The notes: a model not told the origin generated them from the sequence alone. DNA of 64,000 nucleotides from Prochlorococcus marinus CUG1417 (GCF_017695975.1 NZ_JAAORN010000001.1:558001-622000), one strand, 5' to 3'. Counted from the stretch's first letter, positions 20,443 through 31,378 are shown. Numbers and translations are program-made.

Positions 20443-21300
20443 ATGAAAGTATTACCTGGTAAAACAACTTTAAATTGGTCAGAGTGCAAATCTTATGAGG
20501 ATATATTGTTTCACAAATCAGATGAGGGAATTGCGAGAATTGCAATCAATCGGCCTGAAAAAAGAAATGCATTTAGGCCACAAACTGTAGATGAACTTAT
20601 TGATGCATTTGATATCGTAAGAAATGATGAAAATATTGGCGTAGTTCTCTTTACAGGTGCGGGACCTGACAAGAAAGGTATTTATTCTTTTTGCTCTGGA
20701 GGTGATCAGAGTGTAAGGGGTAAAAATGGGTATAAAAATGATGAAGGGAAGCAGAGATTAAATGTACTTGAACTTCAAAGATTAATAAGAAGTTTGCCTA
20801 AAGTAGTTATTGCCTTAGTCCCTGGTTTTGCAATTGGAGGAGGACAGGTACTTCATTTAATTTGTGATCTCAGTATCGCCTCTGAAAATGCAATATTTGG
20901 TCAAACAGGCCCAAGAGTTGGTAGTTTTGATGCCGGTTTTGGATCTAGTTATTTAGCAAGGCTTGTTGGTCAAAGAAAAGCAAAAGAAATTTGGTTTTTA
21001 TGTAGAAAATATAATTCCAAGGAAGCTCTTGAGATGGGCTTGATAAATGCAATTACAAAGATTGAAGAATTAGAAGCTGAGGGTGTAATCTGGGCAAGAG
21101 AGATTTTACGAAATAGTCCAACTGCTATTCGTATTCTTAAAGCTTCATTCAATGCGGAGAATGATGGGATTGCGGGTATTCAGGAATTGTCTGGATATGC
21201 AACTCAATTATTTTATTCGACTAAAGAAGCCCAAGAAGGTAGAGATGCCTTTCTTGAAAAGCGTCCACCAGACTTCTCTGATTATAAGTGGACATCCTAG
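20443..21300 (+). CDS. menB: 1,4-dihydroxy-2-naphthoyl-CoA synthase
   Basis: A crotonase-family enzyme that closes the naphthoquinone ring in phylloquinone synthesis. The 285 residues contain the oxyanion-hole segments [11 protein letters not shown] (about 85-95) and [15 protein letters not shown] (about 124-138), and the MenB-specific [19 protein letters not shown] segment. The length and the FDAGFGS motif separate it from general enoyl-CoA hydratases. It lies directly after menD, giving a two-gene phylloquinone unit. Confidence 0.97.
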   Translation: MKVLPGKTTLNWSECKSYEDILFHKSDEGIARIAINRPEKRNAFRPQTVDELIDAFDIVRNDENIGVVLFTGAGPDKKGIYSFCSGGDQSVRGKNGYKNDEGKQRLNVLELQRLIRSLPKVVIALVPGFAIGGGQVLHLICDLSIASENAIFGQTGPRVGSFDAGFGSSYLARLVGQRKAKEIWFLCRKYNSKEALEMGLINAITKIEELEAEGVIWAREILRNSPTAIRILKASFNAENDGIAGIQELSGYATQLFYSTKEAQEGRDAFLEKRPPDFSDYKWTS

Positions 21301-21336
21301 TTTATTTTTCAAAAGAACTTTTTTAAACAATTATCA

Positions 21337-22788
21337 ATGAGAATTCTTCTTGCCGCTGCTGAATGTGCTCCAATGATCAAAGTTGGAGGGATGGGAGATG
21401 TGGTTGGTTCGTTACCTCCATCTTTGATAAAACTTGGACATGATGTAAGGGTAATAATTCCAGGATATGGAAAATTGTGGAGTCTTTTAGAGGTATCGAA
21501 TGAACCAGTTTTTAGAGCAAATACAATGGGCACTGATTTCGCCGTATATGAAGCAAAACATCCCATACATAATTATGTGATTTACCTAGTGGGTCATCCA
21601 ACATTTGACTCTGACCAAATATACGGAGGCGAAAATGAGGACTGGCGCTTTACATTTTTTGCTAGTGCCACTGCAGAATTTGCATGGAATTGTTGGAAAC
21701 CTCAAGTTCTCCATTGCCACGATTGGCACACTGGAATGATTCCTGTGTGGATGCATCAGGACCCGGAAATTAGTACTGTCTTCACAATTCATAATTTAAA
21801 ATACCAAGGCCCTTGGAGGTGGAAACTTGAAAAAATGACTTGGTGTCCTTGGTATATGCATGGAGACCACACAATGGCTGCGGCAATGTTATATGCAGAT
21901 AGGGTCAATGCTGTTTCTCCGACTTATGCAGATGAAATTAAAACCCATGAATACGGGGAAAGTCTAGAAGGATTACTTAATTACATTTCAGGAAAATTAA
22001 GGGGGATTCTTAATGGCATAGATCTTGATGAATGGAATCCAGCGAAAGATCCAGTTTTACCTGCAAAATTCAGTATTAAGAATATAGAAAATAGACTTGA
22101 AAATAAAAAAATTCTGCAGAGAGAAATGGGTCTCGAAGTTAATTCTAAAAAATATCTTTTAGGTATGGTCAGTAGGTTAGTTGATCAGAAAGGGGTTGAC
22201 TTACTTTTACAAGTTTCAAGAAGACTTTTAGCATATACAGATTCTCAAATAGTTGTTTTAGGGACTGGAGATAGATATTTAGAGTCAGGATTATGGCAAC
22301 TTGCATTAGATTACCCAGGAAGATTTTCTGTATTTCTTACCTATGATGATTCTTTATCAAGACTTATATATGGTGGTTCTGATGCATTCTTGATGCCAAG
22401 CAGATTCGAACCTTGTGGCATTAGTCAACTACTTGCTATGAGATATGGTTCTATTCCGATAGTAAGGCGAGTAGGAGGTTTAGTTGACACGGTTTTACCT
22501 CATGATCCAGAAAATAATAGTGGAACTGGTTTTTGCTTTGATCGCTTTGAACCCATAGATTTCTATACATCTTTAGTAAGGTCATGGGAGGCTTTCAGGC
22601 ATAAAGATAGTTGGGAATTATTGCAAAAAAGAGCAATGAGCCAAGAGTTTAGTTGGCAAAGATCTGCACTAGAATACGAAATTATGTACAAAGATGTTTG
22701 TGGAATAAAAGAACCATCTCCAGATTTTGCTGAAGTTGAAAAATTCTCTTATGGACAATCGGCTGATCCATCTTTAAAAAAAGTATGA
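21337..22788 (+). CDS. glgA: glycogen synthase (ADP-glucose type)
   Basis: A GT5-family enzyme that extends alpha-1,4-glucan from ADP-glucose. The 483-residue protein begins [27 protein letters not shown], with the ADP-glucose-binding KVGGMGDV (15-22). It ends its catalytic core with [13 protein letters not shown], where Glu358 is the conserved acid. It belongs to the short cyanobacterial GlgA type. It starts 36 bases after menB; the start ATG is the first residue of the family alignment. Confidence 0.96.
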   Translation: MRILLAAAECAPMIKVGGMGDVVGSLPPSLIKLGHDVRVIIPGYGKLWSLLEVSNEPVFRANTMGTDFAVYEAKHPIHNYVIYLVGHPTFDSDQIYGGENEDWRFTFFASATAEFAWNCWKPQVLHCHDWHTGMIPVWMHQDPEISTVFTIHNLKYQGPWRWKLEKMTWCPWYMHGDHTMAAAMLYADRVNAVSPTYADEIKTHEYGESLEGLLNYISGKLRGILNGIDLDEWNPAKDPVLPAKFSIKNIENRLENKKILQREMGLEVNSKKYLLGMVSRLVDQKGVDLLLQVSRRLLAYTDSQIVVLGTGDRYLESGLWQLALDYPGRFSVFLTYDDSLSRLIYGGSDAFLMPSRFEPCGISQLLAMRYGSIPIVRRVGGLVDTVLPHDPENNSGTGFCFDRFEPIDFYTSLVRSWEAFRHKDSWELLQKRAMSQEFSWQRSALEYEIMYKDVCGIKEPSPDFAEVEKFSYGQSADPSLKKV

Positions 22789-22800
22789 CTTAATTTTTTA

Positions 22801-24174
22801 ATGGAATTCTCGTTATCAGAATTAAATAATGTTTTGGGGGATATTAAAAATCTGAGTGAGGGGAAAAGAGATTCTCTAGGTTTTAAAAATATAAGTATTG
22901 ATAGTAGAACTTTATTAAAAAATGATCTTTTTATAGCAATAAAGGGTAAAAATTTTGACGGGCATACTTTTCTTCCAGATGTTTTAGATAAAGGAGTTAA
23001 GTCAGTAGTAATTAAAAAAGGGATGCAGAGATTACTTCCTAGTAATTTTCCTTATTGGGTTGTTAATGACACATTAGAAGCATTTCAAAAATTGGCATTG
23101 CTAAAAAGAAAAAAATTAAATATCCCTATTATCGCTGTAACTGGTTCAGTGGGTAAAACAACAACAAAAGAAATGATTGGTGGAGTTTTAAAAAAACTTG
23201 GAAGAATTAAATTATCCCATTCAAATTTCAATAATGAGTTTGGAGTTGGTCTTACTATTCTTGCTACAGATATAAAAGATAAAGCTTTAGTTCTTGAGAT
23301 GGGGATGAGAGGTCTTGGACAGATCGAAAATTTATCTAAATATAGTGAACCCGATATTGCAGTTATTACTAACATTGGTACAGCTCATATTGGATTGTTA
23401 GGTTCAAAAAAAAATATTACTTATGCAAAGTGTGAAATTAGTAAGTTCTTAAATCCCGAAGGAGTTGTAATAATTCCAGCAAATGATCCATTTCTAGAAA
23501 AAACTTTAAAAGAATATTGGAAAGGTAGACTTATTAAAGTGAAACTAATAAATATAGAAAATCAAAAGTCGAGTTTAAAGAAAGATGATAGTTTGCGAGG
23601 ATTTTATAATCCTTCGAATAAAACAATATTAATTGAAGAAAATATCTTTGAAATTTCATCAGAGGGGTTTCACAATGCTTCGAATTTCTTATTTGCTTAT
23701 GCAGTTGCTAAAGAGCTAGGCATTGATTTTGCAAGTTTTAATAAATTTGATTTTGTAAGTTTAGGTGGAAGAAATAAAATTCTTAAATCAGTAAAAACAA
23801 CAATATATGATGAATCATATAATGCTTCGCCGGAGTCAGTAAAAGCATGTATTGAAAACCTACTTGAAAAACCGAGAAATAAATTTTTCATATTTGGAAG
23901 TATGCAAGAATTGGGAGATGAATCTGAAAAATATCATAAAGAAATATTCAACTTAATAAATAATTCGGAAATAGAAAAGTGTTTATTTGTTTGCGATAAA
24001 GAAAATGAAAAAATTTACTCCAATTATCTAAAAGATAACAATAAATTCTTAGTTTTAAATAATATAAAAGATGTACCTCAAGAGATAAACAAATCTACAA
24101 AAAAAGGTGATTCTATCCTTATAAAAGGGAGCAGATGTTGGCAACTTGAAAAAATTATTGAATTAATTAACTAA
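22801..24174 (+). CDS. murF: UDP-MurNAc-tripeptide D-alanyl-D-alanine ligase
   Basis: Adds D-Ala-D-Ala to the peptidoglycan precursor in the cytoplasm. The 457-residue Mur ligase has the N-terminal substrate domain (ISIDSRTLLKNDLFIAIKG, about 31-49), the ATP loop TGSVGKTTTK (114-123), HSNFNNEFGVGL, and a C-terminal domain with YDESYNASPESV. It is 12 bases after glgA and converges on glmU with only one base between stop codons. Confidence 0.96.
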   Translation: MEFSLSELNNVLGDIKNLSEGKRDSLGFKNISIDSRTLLKNDLFIAIKGKNFDGHTFLPDVLDKGVKSVVIKKGMQRLLPSNFPYWVVNDTLEAFQKLALLKRKKLNIPIIAVTGSVGKTTTKEMIGGVLKKLGRIKLSHSNFNNEFGVGLTILATDIKDKALVLEMGMRGLGQIENLSKYSEPDIAVITNIGTAHIGLLGSKKNITYAKCEISKFLNPEGVVIIPANDPFLEKTLKEYWKGRLIKVKLINIENQKSSLKKDDSLRGFYNPSNKTILIEENIFEISSEGFHNASNFLFAYAVAKELGIDFASFNKFDFVSLGGRNKILKSVKTTIYDESYNASPESVKACIENLLEKPRNKFFIFGSMQELGDESEKYHKEIFNLINNSEIEKCLFVCDKENEKIYSNYLKDNNKFLVLNNIKDVPQEINKSTKKGDSILIKGSRCWQLEKIIELIN

Positions 24175-24175
24175 A

Positions 24176-25525
24176 TCAGGATTTCTTTTTTTCCCAATTC
24201 TCTATATTTACTTGCTTAGTTCTTGAGATCGCTAATGAATTATCTTTAGAGTCTTTTGTGATCACTGAACCAGCTCCTGTTGTTACTGATTCCCCTAGAT
24301 TTATTGGTGCTACAAAAACTGTGTTTGCTCCAATACTGGAATTTTTGCCAATTTTTGTTTGATGTTTTTCCTTCCCATCAAAATTTGCAGTAATAGTGCC
24401 TGCTCCAATATTTGTAGATCTTCCAATAATAGAATCACCAATATAACTTAGATGGTTTACTTTAGATTCTTCCTCTAGTTGACTATTTTTGATCTCAACA
24501 AAATTACCTATTTTGCTATAAGAAGATATTTTGGAATTAGGTCTTATATGACTATAAGGGCCAATTTTTATATGATCCATTATCTGAGAATCATAAACAG
24601 TAGAGTTTGAAATTTCACAATTTAATCCCACATTAGAATTCTCAATAAAAGCATTTGGACCGATAATGCAATGACTTTTTATTTTCGTATTTCCTCTAAT
24701 ATGTGTATTAGCCTCTATGATTACATCCTTACCAATTTCAGCTTCTTCACTAATTGAACAACTTGCTCTATTTATAAAAGTTACACCATTAAGCATATGT
24801 TTTTCTTTAATTGAATTCTGAATAAATTCCTCGCATTCTGACAGTTGAATTCTGTTATTAATTCCTTGAAGCTCTCCATTATCCTCTACCTCGAGACTTG
24901 AGGAATTTTTTAGCAGAGATATTGTATCTGTTAAGTAAATCTCTTTTTGATTATTATTGCTTTGCAAGGTATTAATTATTTCTGATAAGTTACCCCAGTT
25001 AAAACAGTAAATACCTGCATTGATTAATGGATTTTCTCTTTCTAGATCATCGCAATCTTTTTCTTCAACAATTCTCTCTATAAAACTCCCATTCAAAAAA
25101 ACTCTGCCATATCCATGAGGATTTGTTTTCTTTGTAGTAATTAAAGAAACATCAGCATTTTTTGAATCGTGTAGATACAAAAGTCTTTTTAGAGTGCTAG
25201 GTCTAATGAGTGGCACATCGCCGTTTAGTACCAAAAGTTTTCCTGCATGTTTTTTTACTTCTTTACAAAGTACCTGGATGGCATGACCGGTCCCTGATTG
25301 AGGTTCTTGAACAACAACGTGGATTTTTTTATCGTTTGGGATTGACTTTTGTACTTCTTTTGATTGGTGTCCAGTAATTACGAAAATCTTATCGGGCTTT
25401 AATTCGACACATGAATCAATTACTCTTTGTAGAAGACTTTTGCCAGAAATTTTATGTAAAACTTTTGGCAATGAGCTTTCCATTCTAGTTCCCTTGCCTG
25501 CCGCTAATATCGCAACACTTAACAT
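24176..25525 (-). CDS. glmU: bifunctional GlcNAc-1-P uridyltransferase / GlcN-1-P acetyltransferase
   Basis: Makes UDP-GlcNAc for peptidoglycan and lipopolysaccharide. The 449 residues have an N-terminal nucleotidyltransferase domain with LAAGKGTRM (7-15) and GTGHAIQV, then a left-handed beta-helix acetyltransferase domain made of hexapeptide repeats (about 250-430), including [12 protein letters not shown] and [11 protein letters not shown]. Both halves are complete. The MnmC-like gene lies 25 bases upstream on the same strand. Confidence 0.96.
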   Translation of the reverse strand: MLSVAILAAGKGTRMESSLPKVLHKISGKSLLQRVIDSCVELKPDKIFVITGHQSKEVQKSIPNDKKIHVVVQEPQSGTGHAIQVLCKEVKKHAGKLLVLNGDVPLIRPSTLKRLLYLHDSKNADVSLITTKKTNPHGYGRVFLNGSFIERIVEEKDCDDLERENPLINAGIYCFNWGNLSEIINTLQSNNNQKEIYLTDTISLLKNSSSLEVEDNGELQGINNRIQLSECEEFIQNSIKEKHMLNGVTFINRASCSISEEAEIGKDVIIEANTHIRGNTKIKSHCIIGPNAFIENSNVGLNCEISNSTVYDSQIMDHIKIGPYSHIRPNSKISSYSKIGNFVEIKNSQLEEESKVNHLSYIGDSIIGRSTNIGAGTITANFDGKEKHQTKIGKNSSIGANTVFVAPINLGESVTTGAGSVITKDSKDNSLAISRTKQVNIENWEKKKS

Positions 25526-25550
25526 GTTTATTTGAAATCCTATTTTAAAT

Positions 25551-26456
25551 CTAACTCTTAAAGGATAACTTCGTCATTCCCCACTTCTTTCTCCATTTAT
25601 TTGTAGATAATAGATTTGAGAATAATTGCTCATCTAATCTTCTCCTAATTATATCTTCTTTACTTGAGTTCAAATCTTGATCTCTATATGGAATACTAGC
25701 TTTAGTTAAGAGATGTTCTTCTTCCATTAGAGATAACTTTTCAAAATTGAAATTAGGTTTCAATTTATTCTTATCAAATTTTGATATCGCGACAGTTCCC
25801 TGACTCCAAAAAGGTCTGTTTTTAAAACTTGGCTTAATAGTAAAAATTTCTAATCCAAGATCTCTTAGGGTTTTTCTTACTGCCGCTGATGAAGAATAAG
25901 TTATTAAATAACCATAAGGATTGAGATTATCTGTGACTTTGGATAAAAATTCAATCGTCCATACTTGTGGGCATTTTTGAGGAGAAAAACCATCTAAATA
26001 AATCAGATCGAATTTAATAGAGGAAGGAATAATGTTGATTTTTTTTCTAGCATCACCCCACAAAATACTGCATTTAAAAAATTGATCCTCAAAGTAATCT
26101 TTTCGATAAAGTGATTCAAATATTTTTTTAACTTTTGGATCCCATAATTTAAGGAAAGATTCATTTCTAAGCGAATATTCAAGAGGCTTTTTATCAATCT
26201 CCAATGCATACAAATTTAAATATGATTTTTGTTTAATTAATTCATTTAATAAAGAAGCGGAATTGTATCCTAAACCAAAACATATATCCAAAACATTAAG
26301 AGATTTGCCCTTAAATCTTTGCAAATTAGAAGTAGCTGTAAACTTTGACTTTGTTTCCTCTAATGCGCCCAATAAACTATGAAAGTTCTCTTGAAAAAAG
26401 ACACTTCTTAATGAGTAACTACCATCTTTAGTTAAAACTTCTATTAATTCAGACAA
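25551..26456 (-). CDS. MnmC-like SAM-dependent methyltransferase
   Basis: A 301-residue protein resembling the MnmC N-terminal (DUF752/MnmD) methyltransferase domain, which methylates the 5-aminomethyl group of wobble uridine 34 in tRNA. It has the SAM motif [16 protein letters not shown] (55-70), the [16 protein letters not shown] segment that matches MnmC1 DGFAPxKNPxxWT, and a [16 protein letters not shown] segment. The FAD-dependent oxidase half of E. coli MnmC is absent, as in stand-alone MnmD. Substrate is inferred. Confidence 0.8.
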   Translation of the reverse strand: MSELIEVLTKDGSYSLRSVFFQENFHSLLGALEETKSKFTATSNLQRFKGKSLNVLDICFGLGYNSASLLNELIKQKSYLNLYALEIDKKPLEYSLRNESFLKLWDPKVKKIFESLYRKDYFEDQFFKCSILWGDARKKINIIPSSIKFDLIYLDGFSPQKCPQVWTIEFLSKVTDNLNPYGYLITYSSSAAVRKTLRDLGLEIFTIKPSFKNRPFWSQGTVAISKFDKNKLKPNFNFEKLSLMEEEHLLTKASIPYRDQDLNSSKEDIIRRRLDEQLFSNLLSTNKWRKKWGMTKLSFKS

Positions 26457-26468
26457 AAACTTTTTAGG

Positions 26469-27779
26469 CTAGTTAGTTAGTTTGGCCAGCTCTTCCCAAA
26501 AAGTGGGATACGAGACGCCAGCAGCATTAGATCTCATTATTTTTGAGGTACCTTTAGCCAGAAGTGAAGCGATAGCAAGACTCATTGCTACTCGATGATC
26601 TGTCTCACTATCTACCTCCGCAGAATGAAATTTTGACTGCCCATTAATAATTAACCCATCCTCTTTTTCTGTTATTTCAGCGCCGAATTTTTGTAACTGT
26701 CGTGCCATAACTTTTAATCGATCTGTCTCCTTAACTCTTAATTCTTGTGCATCCTTAATTTCAGAAACTCCATTACAAAAACAGGCAGCCACAGTAAGGA
26801 TAGGAATTTCATCTATAAGTTTTGGGAGAATATCTCCTTCAATAGTGAATGATCTTAAATTATTTGAAGTCTTTACTTTAATAGATCCAATAGGTTCACC
26901 TGCAATAGTCGATTTATCTAGGATCTCATAATTGCACCCCATCGAATCCATTACATTTAAAATCCCTGTTCTAGTAGGATTTAATCCGACATTCTGAATT
27001 AAAACCTCTGAATTTGGAACAATAGATGCAGCAATCATCCAAAAAGAAGCAGAGCTTATGTCTCCGGGAATCAATATTCTCTGACCAATTAAGTTGCTAC
27101 CTGACTTGATAACTACATTCCTTCCTAATTCTCCTCTGATACTGATGTCTGCTCCAAATGCTTTTAGCATTCTTTCAGTGTGATCTCTTGAAGATGCTGG
27201 TTCAATTACAGAAGTTGTTCCAGAAGCATTGAGGCCTGCCAATAATATTGCAGATTTTACTTGAGCACTTGCAACTGGAGTTCCAATAACACATCCCTTA
27301 AGTTTTTTCCCATCAATTGAAATTGGAGCTTTGTTACCCCTTTCCCTTCCGTAAATTTTGCCGCCCATCAAAGATAAAGGTTTGCCAACTCTTCTCATCG
27401 GCCTTTCGTTAAGAGAAGCGTCCCCACTTAAGATGAAATTTTTACCTTCTTGTGAGGCTAATAAACCCATTAATAATCTCATAGTGGTTCCTGAATTTCC
27501 ACAATTGAGAATTTCTTTTGGCTCTTTTAAACCATCAAGACCTAATCCTGAAATCGTAAAAGGCTCATTTTTTTTTATTTCTGGTATGTTTGCACCTAAC
27601 TTTCTTAGACAATCAGCAGTTGAAAGTGGATCTTCGGAATGTAAGAACCCCTCAATCGTCGTCTCACCCTTAGCAATACTTCCTATTATTAGAGCTCTAT
27701 GAGAAATAGATTTATCTCCAGGTACTTTTACTTTTCCTTTTAAATTAACTCCACCTTTTATTGTGCGGATATTATTCAT
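26469..27779 (-). CDS. aroA: 3-phosphoshikimate 1-carboxyvinyltransferase (EPSP synthase)
   Basis: Joins PEP and shikimate-3-phosphate in the aromatic amino acid pathway. It has the substrate segment [12 protein letters not shown], the PEP-loop [15 protein letters not shown], the [10 protein letters not shown] segment and the C-terminal [15 protein letters not shown], over the usual two-lobed length. An upstream in-frame ATG at 27818 would add 13 residues ([13 protein letters not shown]) unlike the family; the ATG at 27779 starting [10 protein letters not shown] is a better start and gives 436 residues. It is divergent from comB. Confidence 0.95.
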   Translation of the reverse strand: MNNIRTIKGGVNLKGKVKVPGDKSISHRALIIGSIAKGETTIEGFLHSEDPLSTADCLRKLGANIPEIKKNEPFTISGLGLDGLKEPKEILNCGNSGTTMRLLMGLLASQEGKNFILSGDASLNERPMRRVGKPLSLMGGKIYGRERGNKAPISIDGKKLKGCVIGTPVASAQVKSAILLAGLNASGTTSVIEPASSRDHTERMLKAFGADISIRGELGRNVVIKSGSNLIGQRILIPGDISSASFWMIAASIVPNSEVLIQNVGLNPTRTGILNVMDSMGCNYEILDKSTIAGEPIGSIKVKTSNNLRSFTIEGDILPKLIDEIPILTVAACFCNGVSEIKDAQELRVKETDRLKVMARQLQKFGAEITEKEDGLIINGQSKFHSAEVDSETDHRVAMSLAIASLLAKGTSKIMRSNAAGVSYPTFWEELAKLTN

Positions 27780-27902
27780 TTTCAAATTAATTACTTGATA
27801 AAATTTCTGTAAAAACAAATTAGTTTTATATTATCAATAAGTTTGTTTTTTAAAAAAAAATAATCAAATTAAGTAACTGTTTTCTATAATAAAGATAGAA
27901 AA

Positions 27903-27907
27903 AAAGG
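27903..27907 (+). promoter_or_regulatory. candidate Shine-Dalgarno for ATT start of comB
   Basis: AAAGG lies 8 bases before the ATT at 27916, a usable ribosome-binding distance. No comparable purine-rich site precedes the later GTG at 27976 at the right spacing. This supports, but does not prove, initiation at ATT. Confidence 0.4.
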
Positions 27908-27915
27908 TTTCGACT

Positions 27916-28644
27916 ATTAATCTTACTTATTATCACGTTGCAAAGGATGTTCCTGAAAATAAACCTGACATCGCAGTGGTCATTGATGTTTTAAGAGCTA
28001 CAACCACAATTTCTTGGGCTTTAAAAAATGGAGCTGATTCAATACAAGTTTTTGCAGATTTAGATTTATTAAAAGAATCTGCAATTAAGTGGCAACCTGA
28101 AAAAAGACTAATGCTTGGAGAGAGAGGTGGAAAGAAGATTGAGGGCTTTGATCTGGGAAATTCTCCTTTATCAGTTACAGAAAAAGTCGTTAATGGTAAA
28201 AGACTATTTATGAGTACGACTAATGGCACTAAATCATTGCAAAAAGTTCAAAATGCTAAGCATTTATTTGCGATGGGTCTTCCAAACAGGAAAGCAGTTG
28301 CCGAAAAAATCATTTCATTAAAAAGTGAAAATGTTTTAATACTTGGTAGTGGTTGGGAAGGTTCTTATTCTCTTGAAGATTCTTTAGCTGCGGGTGCTTT
28401 GGCTTCATACCTAAAACAGAACTGTGATTTCGAAATTAATATTCTGAATGACGAATTACAAGCTGCTTTGTCACTTTGGGATTTTTGGAAAAATGATATT
28501 TTGAAATGTTTAAAAACAGCAACCCATGGCAAAAGATTGACAAGTCTTGGAGATTATGAGGATGATTTTAAATGTTGTTCTGAACTTGATTGCTTAGATA
28601 TTGTTCCAGCACAAGTTGAAAGAGGTGTGATTCGTGCCTCATGA
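27916..28644 (+). CDS. comB: 2-phosphosulfolactate phosphatase-like protein
   Basis: A ComB-family phosphatase; in methanogens it makes sulfolactate for coenzyme M, while its cyanobacterial role is unsettled. Core motifs are IDVLRATTTI, LMLGERGGKKIEGFDLGNSP and STTNGTKSL. The first ATG/GTG/TTG in frame is GTG at 27976, but this would cut off the conserved N-terminal strand (YYHVAKDVPENKPDIAV). The frame is open from 27892 and contains no standard start before 27976. ATT at 27916, preceded 8 bases earlier by AAGG, gives 242 residues and a complete N-terminus; ATA at 27895 is the other option. Family call is firm, the exact start is inferred. Confidence 0.82.
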   Translation: MNLTYYHVAKDVPENKPDIAVVIDVLRATTTISWALKNGADSIQVFADLDLLKESAIKWQPEKRLMLGERGGKKIEGFDLGNSPLSVTEKVVNGKRLFMSTTNGTKSLQKVQNAKHLFAMGLPNRKAVAEKIISLKSENVLILGSGWEGSYSLEDSLAAGALASYLKQNCDFEINILNDELQAALSLWDFWKNDILKCLKTATHGKRLTSLGDYEDDFKCCSELDCLDIVPAQVERGVIRAS

Positions 28645-28674
28645 TTTACGAATTGGTTCACTAGGAGTAAAGTC

Positions 28675-29502
28675 TTGACTGATTTTTTGGTAGCTGCATT
28701 GCAAATTACGAGTACTTCAAATGTTGATGCAAATTTTATTGAAGCAGAGGAACAGATTGAATTGGCTGCTAGAAGAGGTGCTGAGTTAATAGGATTGCCT
28801 GAGAATTTTGCTTTTTTAGGAGGAGATGATGAAAAACTTAGATTAGCCTCTGAATTGTCAGAGAAGTGTGCAAATTTCCTAAAAACCATGTCACAAAGAT
28901 ATCAGGTATTTCTTTTAGGAGGAGGTTATCCCGTTCCTGCGGGTGATGACAGTCATACTTTTAATAGGTCAGCACTATTTGGGAAGGACGGACAGATTTT
29001 GGCAAAATATGACAAGATCCACTTGTTTGATGTTGATTTGCCAGATGGAAATTTATATAAAGAATCATCTACTATTTTATCTGGGGAGGAGTATCCACCT
29101 GTTGTGGATGTTCCGGGTTTATGCAAAATAGGATTATCGATTTGTTATGATGTAAGGTTTCCTGAACTTTACAGATATTTGTCTTCGAAAGGTGCAGAAT
29201 TAATTATGATTCCGGCAGCTTTTACAGCGTTTACTGGAAAAGATCATTGGCAAATCCTTTTACAAGCGAGAGCAATTGAGAATACAGCATATGTAGTTGC
29301 TCCAGCTCAAACTGGGATTCATTATGGGAGAAGGCAAAGTCATGGCCATGCAATGGTAATTGACCCATGGGGTACAGTTTTGTCGGATGCTGGAAAAACT
29401 CAGGGAGCTGCAATAGCGCCTGCTGATAAAGAAAGAGTAAAGAAAATTCGGGAGCAGATGCCATCCCTGAAACATAGAAAAAATAAATTGTTTTCAAACT
29501 AA
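28675..29502 (+). CDS. carbon-nitrogen hydrolase (nitrilase superfamily, Nit1/Nit2-like)
   Basis: A 275-residue amidase with the catalytic triad Glu43 (LPENFAFLGG), Lys114 (KYDKIHLFDVDLP) and Cys157 (LSICYDVRFPELYR). The KIHLFDVDLPDG and DVRFPELYR segments match Nit1/YafV-like amidases, whose members remove deaminated glutathione or omega-amides; exact substrate unknown. The start is TTG at 28675 with a GGAG-type site just upstream. The TAA stop overlaps the ATG of the amidase gene by one base. Confidence 0.88.
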   Translation: MTDFLVAALQITSTSNVDANFIEAEEQIELAARRGAELIGLPENFAFLGGDDEKLRLASELSEKCANFLKTMSQRYQVFLLGGGYPVPAGDDSHTFNRSALFGKDGQILAKYDKIHLFDVDLPDGNLYKESSTILSGEEYPPVVDVPGLCKIGLSICYDVRFPELYRYLSSKGAELIMIPAAFTAFTGKDHWQILLQARAIENTAYVVAPAQTGIHYGRRQSHGHAMVIDPWGTVLSDAGKTQGAAIAPADKERVKKIREQMPSLKHRKNKLFSN

Positions 29503-30587
29503 TGATGAGGTTTTTAGATAATAAACTTTTTCGTTATTTATCGGTTTTTTTATTTTTAAATTCTTCAATACTCCCAGTTAAATCTTCAAGTGCTCTGGCA
29601 GCATGGGAAATAAAAAATAATGGTGTTTTAGAATTTAGAACGAAATCAAATACTAATTTAAAAGCATACTTTCAGAAGGCTAACCAAATATCTGGCGATA
29701 GATTCTGGATAGATTTTCCAGGAGAATTAAAAAATCCCAGAACAATAAAAGGTAATGGCCCAATAAAAGAAATTAGATTAGGCAAACCAAATAAGGGTAA
29801 TACAAGACTAGTAATTGAATTTAAGGAAGAAACTTACTTGAAACCTTTGTCTTGGCGATTGGTTGGCTTAGATCAAAATAGGTGGAGAATAAAACTATTT
29901 GATCCTAAATATCCTTTTAAAAAGATTGGTGAAGGTCTAGTTGTTAAGAGAATAGGAAATATTAAAGAAAATCAAAACTCAATTCATAAGAAGAAAAGTA
30001 ATTATCATTACCTGAAATTACCAGATGTAAAACAAAACAAATTTTCGGTTGTTATCGACCCAGGGCACGGAGGTCCTGATCCAGGAGCAATAGGTATTGG
30101 TGGTATTAGGGAAACTGATGTTGTACTAGAGGTTTCCAAAATAGTTAAAAATTTACTGTCTGAGAAAGGCGTCAAAGTAAGATTAACCAGAAAAAATGAA
30201 GTTGATTTAGACTTACCCCCAAGAGTTTCTTTTGCTAATAATACTGATGCAGATATCTTTGTAAGTATTCATGCAAATGCCTCAAGGGGGAAAAGAAGGG
30301 ATATTAATGGATTAGAAACCTTTTACTATAGAGGATGGAGAGGTAGGTTACTTGCCAAAAAAATTCAAAAACAAATTCTAAGAGTTTCTCCTGGCAGTCC
30401 TGATCGAGGCGTTAAACAAGGTAGATTTTACGTAATTAAAAATACTAGGATGCCTGCAGTTCTTGTAGAAATTGGATTTCTAACGGGGAGATTAGATGCA
30501 AGGAGATTAGAAAAAACAACGCATCGAAAAAGATTAGCTTATGCAATTGCAAAAGGCATTCTCGAATATCTTTATAAAATAGGGTGA
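29502..30587 (+). CDS. N-acetylmuramoyl-L-alanine amidase (AmiC-like)
   Basis: A 361-residue periplasmic zinc amidase that cleaves the peptide from the glycan of peptidoglycan, acting in cell separation. An N-terminal signal peptide (about 1-33), an AMIN domain (about 38-135) and a C-terminal Amidase_3 domain (about 181-358) are visible. Zinc and catalytic residues: His189 (IDPGHGGPDPGA), Glu204 (IRETDV), His257 (SIHANAS) and Glu323 (LVEIGFL). ATG at 29502 overlaps the previous stop; murI starts inside its end (GTGA). Confidence 0.93.
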   Translation: MMRFLDNKLFRYLSVFLFLNSSILPVKSSSALAAWEIKNNGVLEFRTKSNTNLKAYFQKANQISGDRFWIDFPGELKNPRTIKGNGPIKEIRLGKPNKGNTRLVIEFKEETYLKPLSWRLVGLDQNRWRIKLFDPKYPFKKIGEGLVVKRIGNIKENQNSIHKKKSNYHYLKLPDVKQNKFSVVIDPGHGGPDPGAIGIGGIRETDVVLEVSKIVKNLLSEKGVKVRLTRKNEVDLDLPPRVSFANNTDADIFVSIHANASRGKRRDINGLETFYYRGWRGRLLAKKIQKQILRVSPGSPDRGVKQGRFYVIKNTRMPAVLVEIGFLTGRLDARRLEKTTHRKRLAYAIAKGILEYLYKIG

Positions 30588-31378
30588 AGCTTAAAATAGG
30601 GATATTTGACAGTGGTATAGGGGGTTTTACTATCCTCAATTCTTTACTAAAAACACGTAAAGATGTAGAAGTGCTTTATTTGGCGGATACAAAAAGAATA
30701 CCTTATGGCAGTAAAAATTTTAAAGAGATAAGATTAATTGCAAAGGAAATTTGCAATTTTTTTGTTGATAAGAATTTGGATGCACTTTTAATAGCTTGTA
30801 ACACTACAAATGCATGTGCACTTGATATTCTGGAAGATAATTTAAAGATCCCTTGTTTTGATCTTATAAACTCAGTATCGGAAATAGTTGACAAACAAAT
30901 AATTGGTGTTCTTGCGACTCAAACAACTGTTCGATCATCATATTACAAAAACGCTATAAATTCTAAAAAAAAGAATAAAAAAATATTTCAGCAAGAATGT
31001 CCAGAACTTGTATCAGAAATTGAAAAAGAAAAATTAAATCATGATAAGTTAAATTATCTTTCAGAGTTATACTTGAGACCATTAATAAATAAAAATATTG
31101 AAGAATTAATACTTGGATGTAGTCACTATCCTTTGATTTATGACTTTTTAAGAAAAAATTTAGATTTAAATATAAAAATTATTGATCCATCTGTAGCTTT
31201 AATAAAAAAATTTAATAAGTCTTTTGCTATTCCAAAAACTGTACGTTATGATCGTCTTTCTTATGAAAATGTAGATTTCTATGTTACTTCAGAAAAAGAT
31301 ATATTTTTGAAAAAAGTAAAATTTTGGTTTGAAATTAATAAAGAAATTAGGTTAGTAAACCTCCGAAGCAATGTTTGA
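30584..31378 (+). CDS. murI: glutamate racemase
   Basis: Makes D-glutamate for peptidoglycan. The 264-residue enzyme has FDSGIGGFT (8-16), the two catalytic cysteines Cys72 (IACNTTNA) and Cys179 (LGCSHYPL), and the IPYGSK segment. The start is GTG at 30584, overlapping the amidase stop by 4 bases (GTGA), so the two cell-wall genes are translationally coupled. Confidence 0.95.
   Translation: MKLKIGIFDSGIGGFTILNSLLKTRKDVEVLYLADTKRIPYGSKNFKEIRLIAKEICNFFVDKNLDALLIACNTTNACALDILEDNLKIPCFDLINSVSEIVDKQIIGVLATQTTVRSSYYKNAINSKKKNKKIFQQECPELVSEIEKEKLNHDKLNYLSELYLRPLINKNIEELILGCSHYPLIYDFLRKNLDLNIKIIDPSVALIKKFNKSFAIPKTVRYDRLSYENVDFYVTSEKDIFLKKVKFWFEINKEIRLVNLRSNV

Noticed and set aside
27780-27818. ATG at 27818 as the start of aroA
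   Set aside because: It would add 13 residues unlike EPSP synthases; ATG 27779 starts at the family N-terminus.
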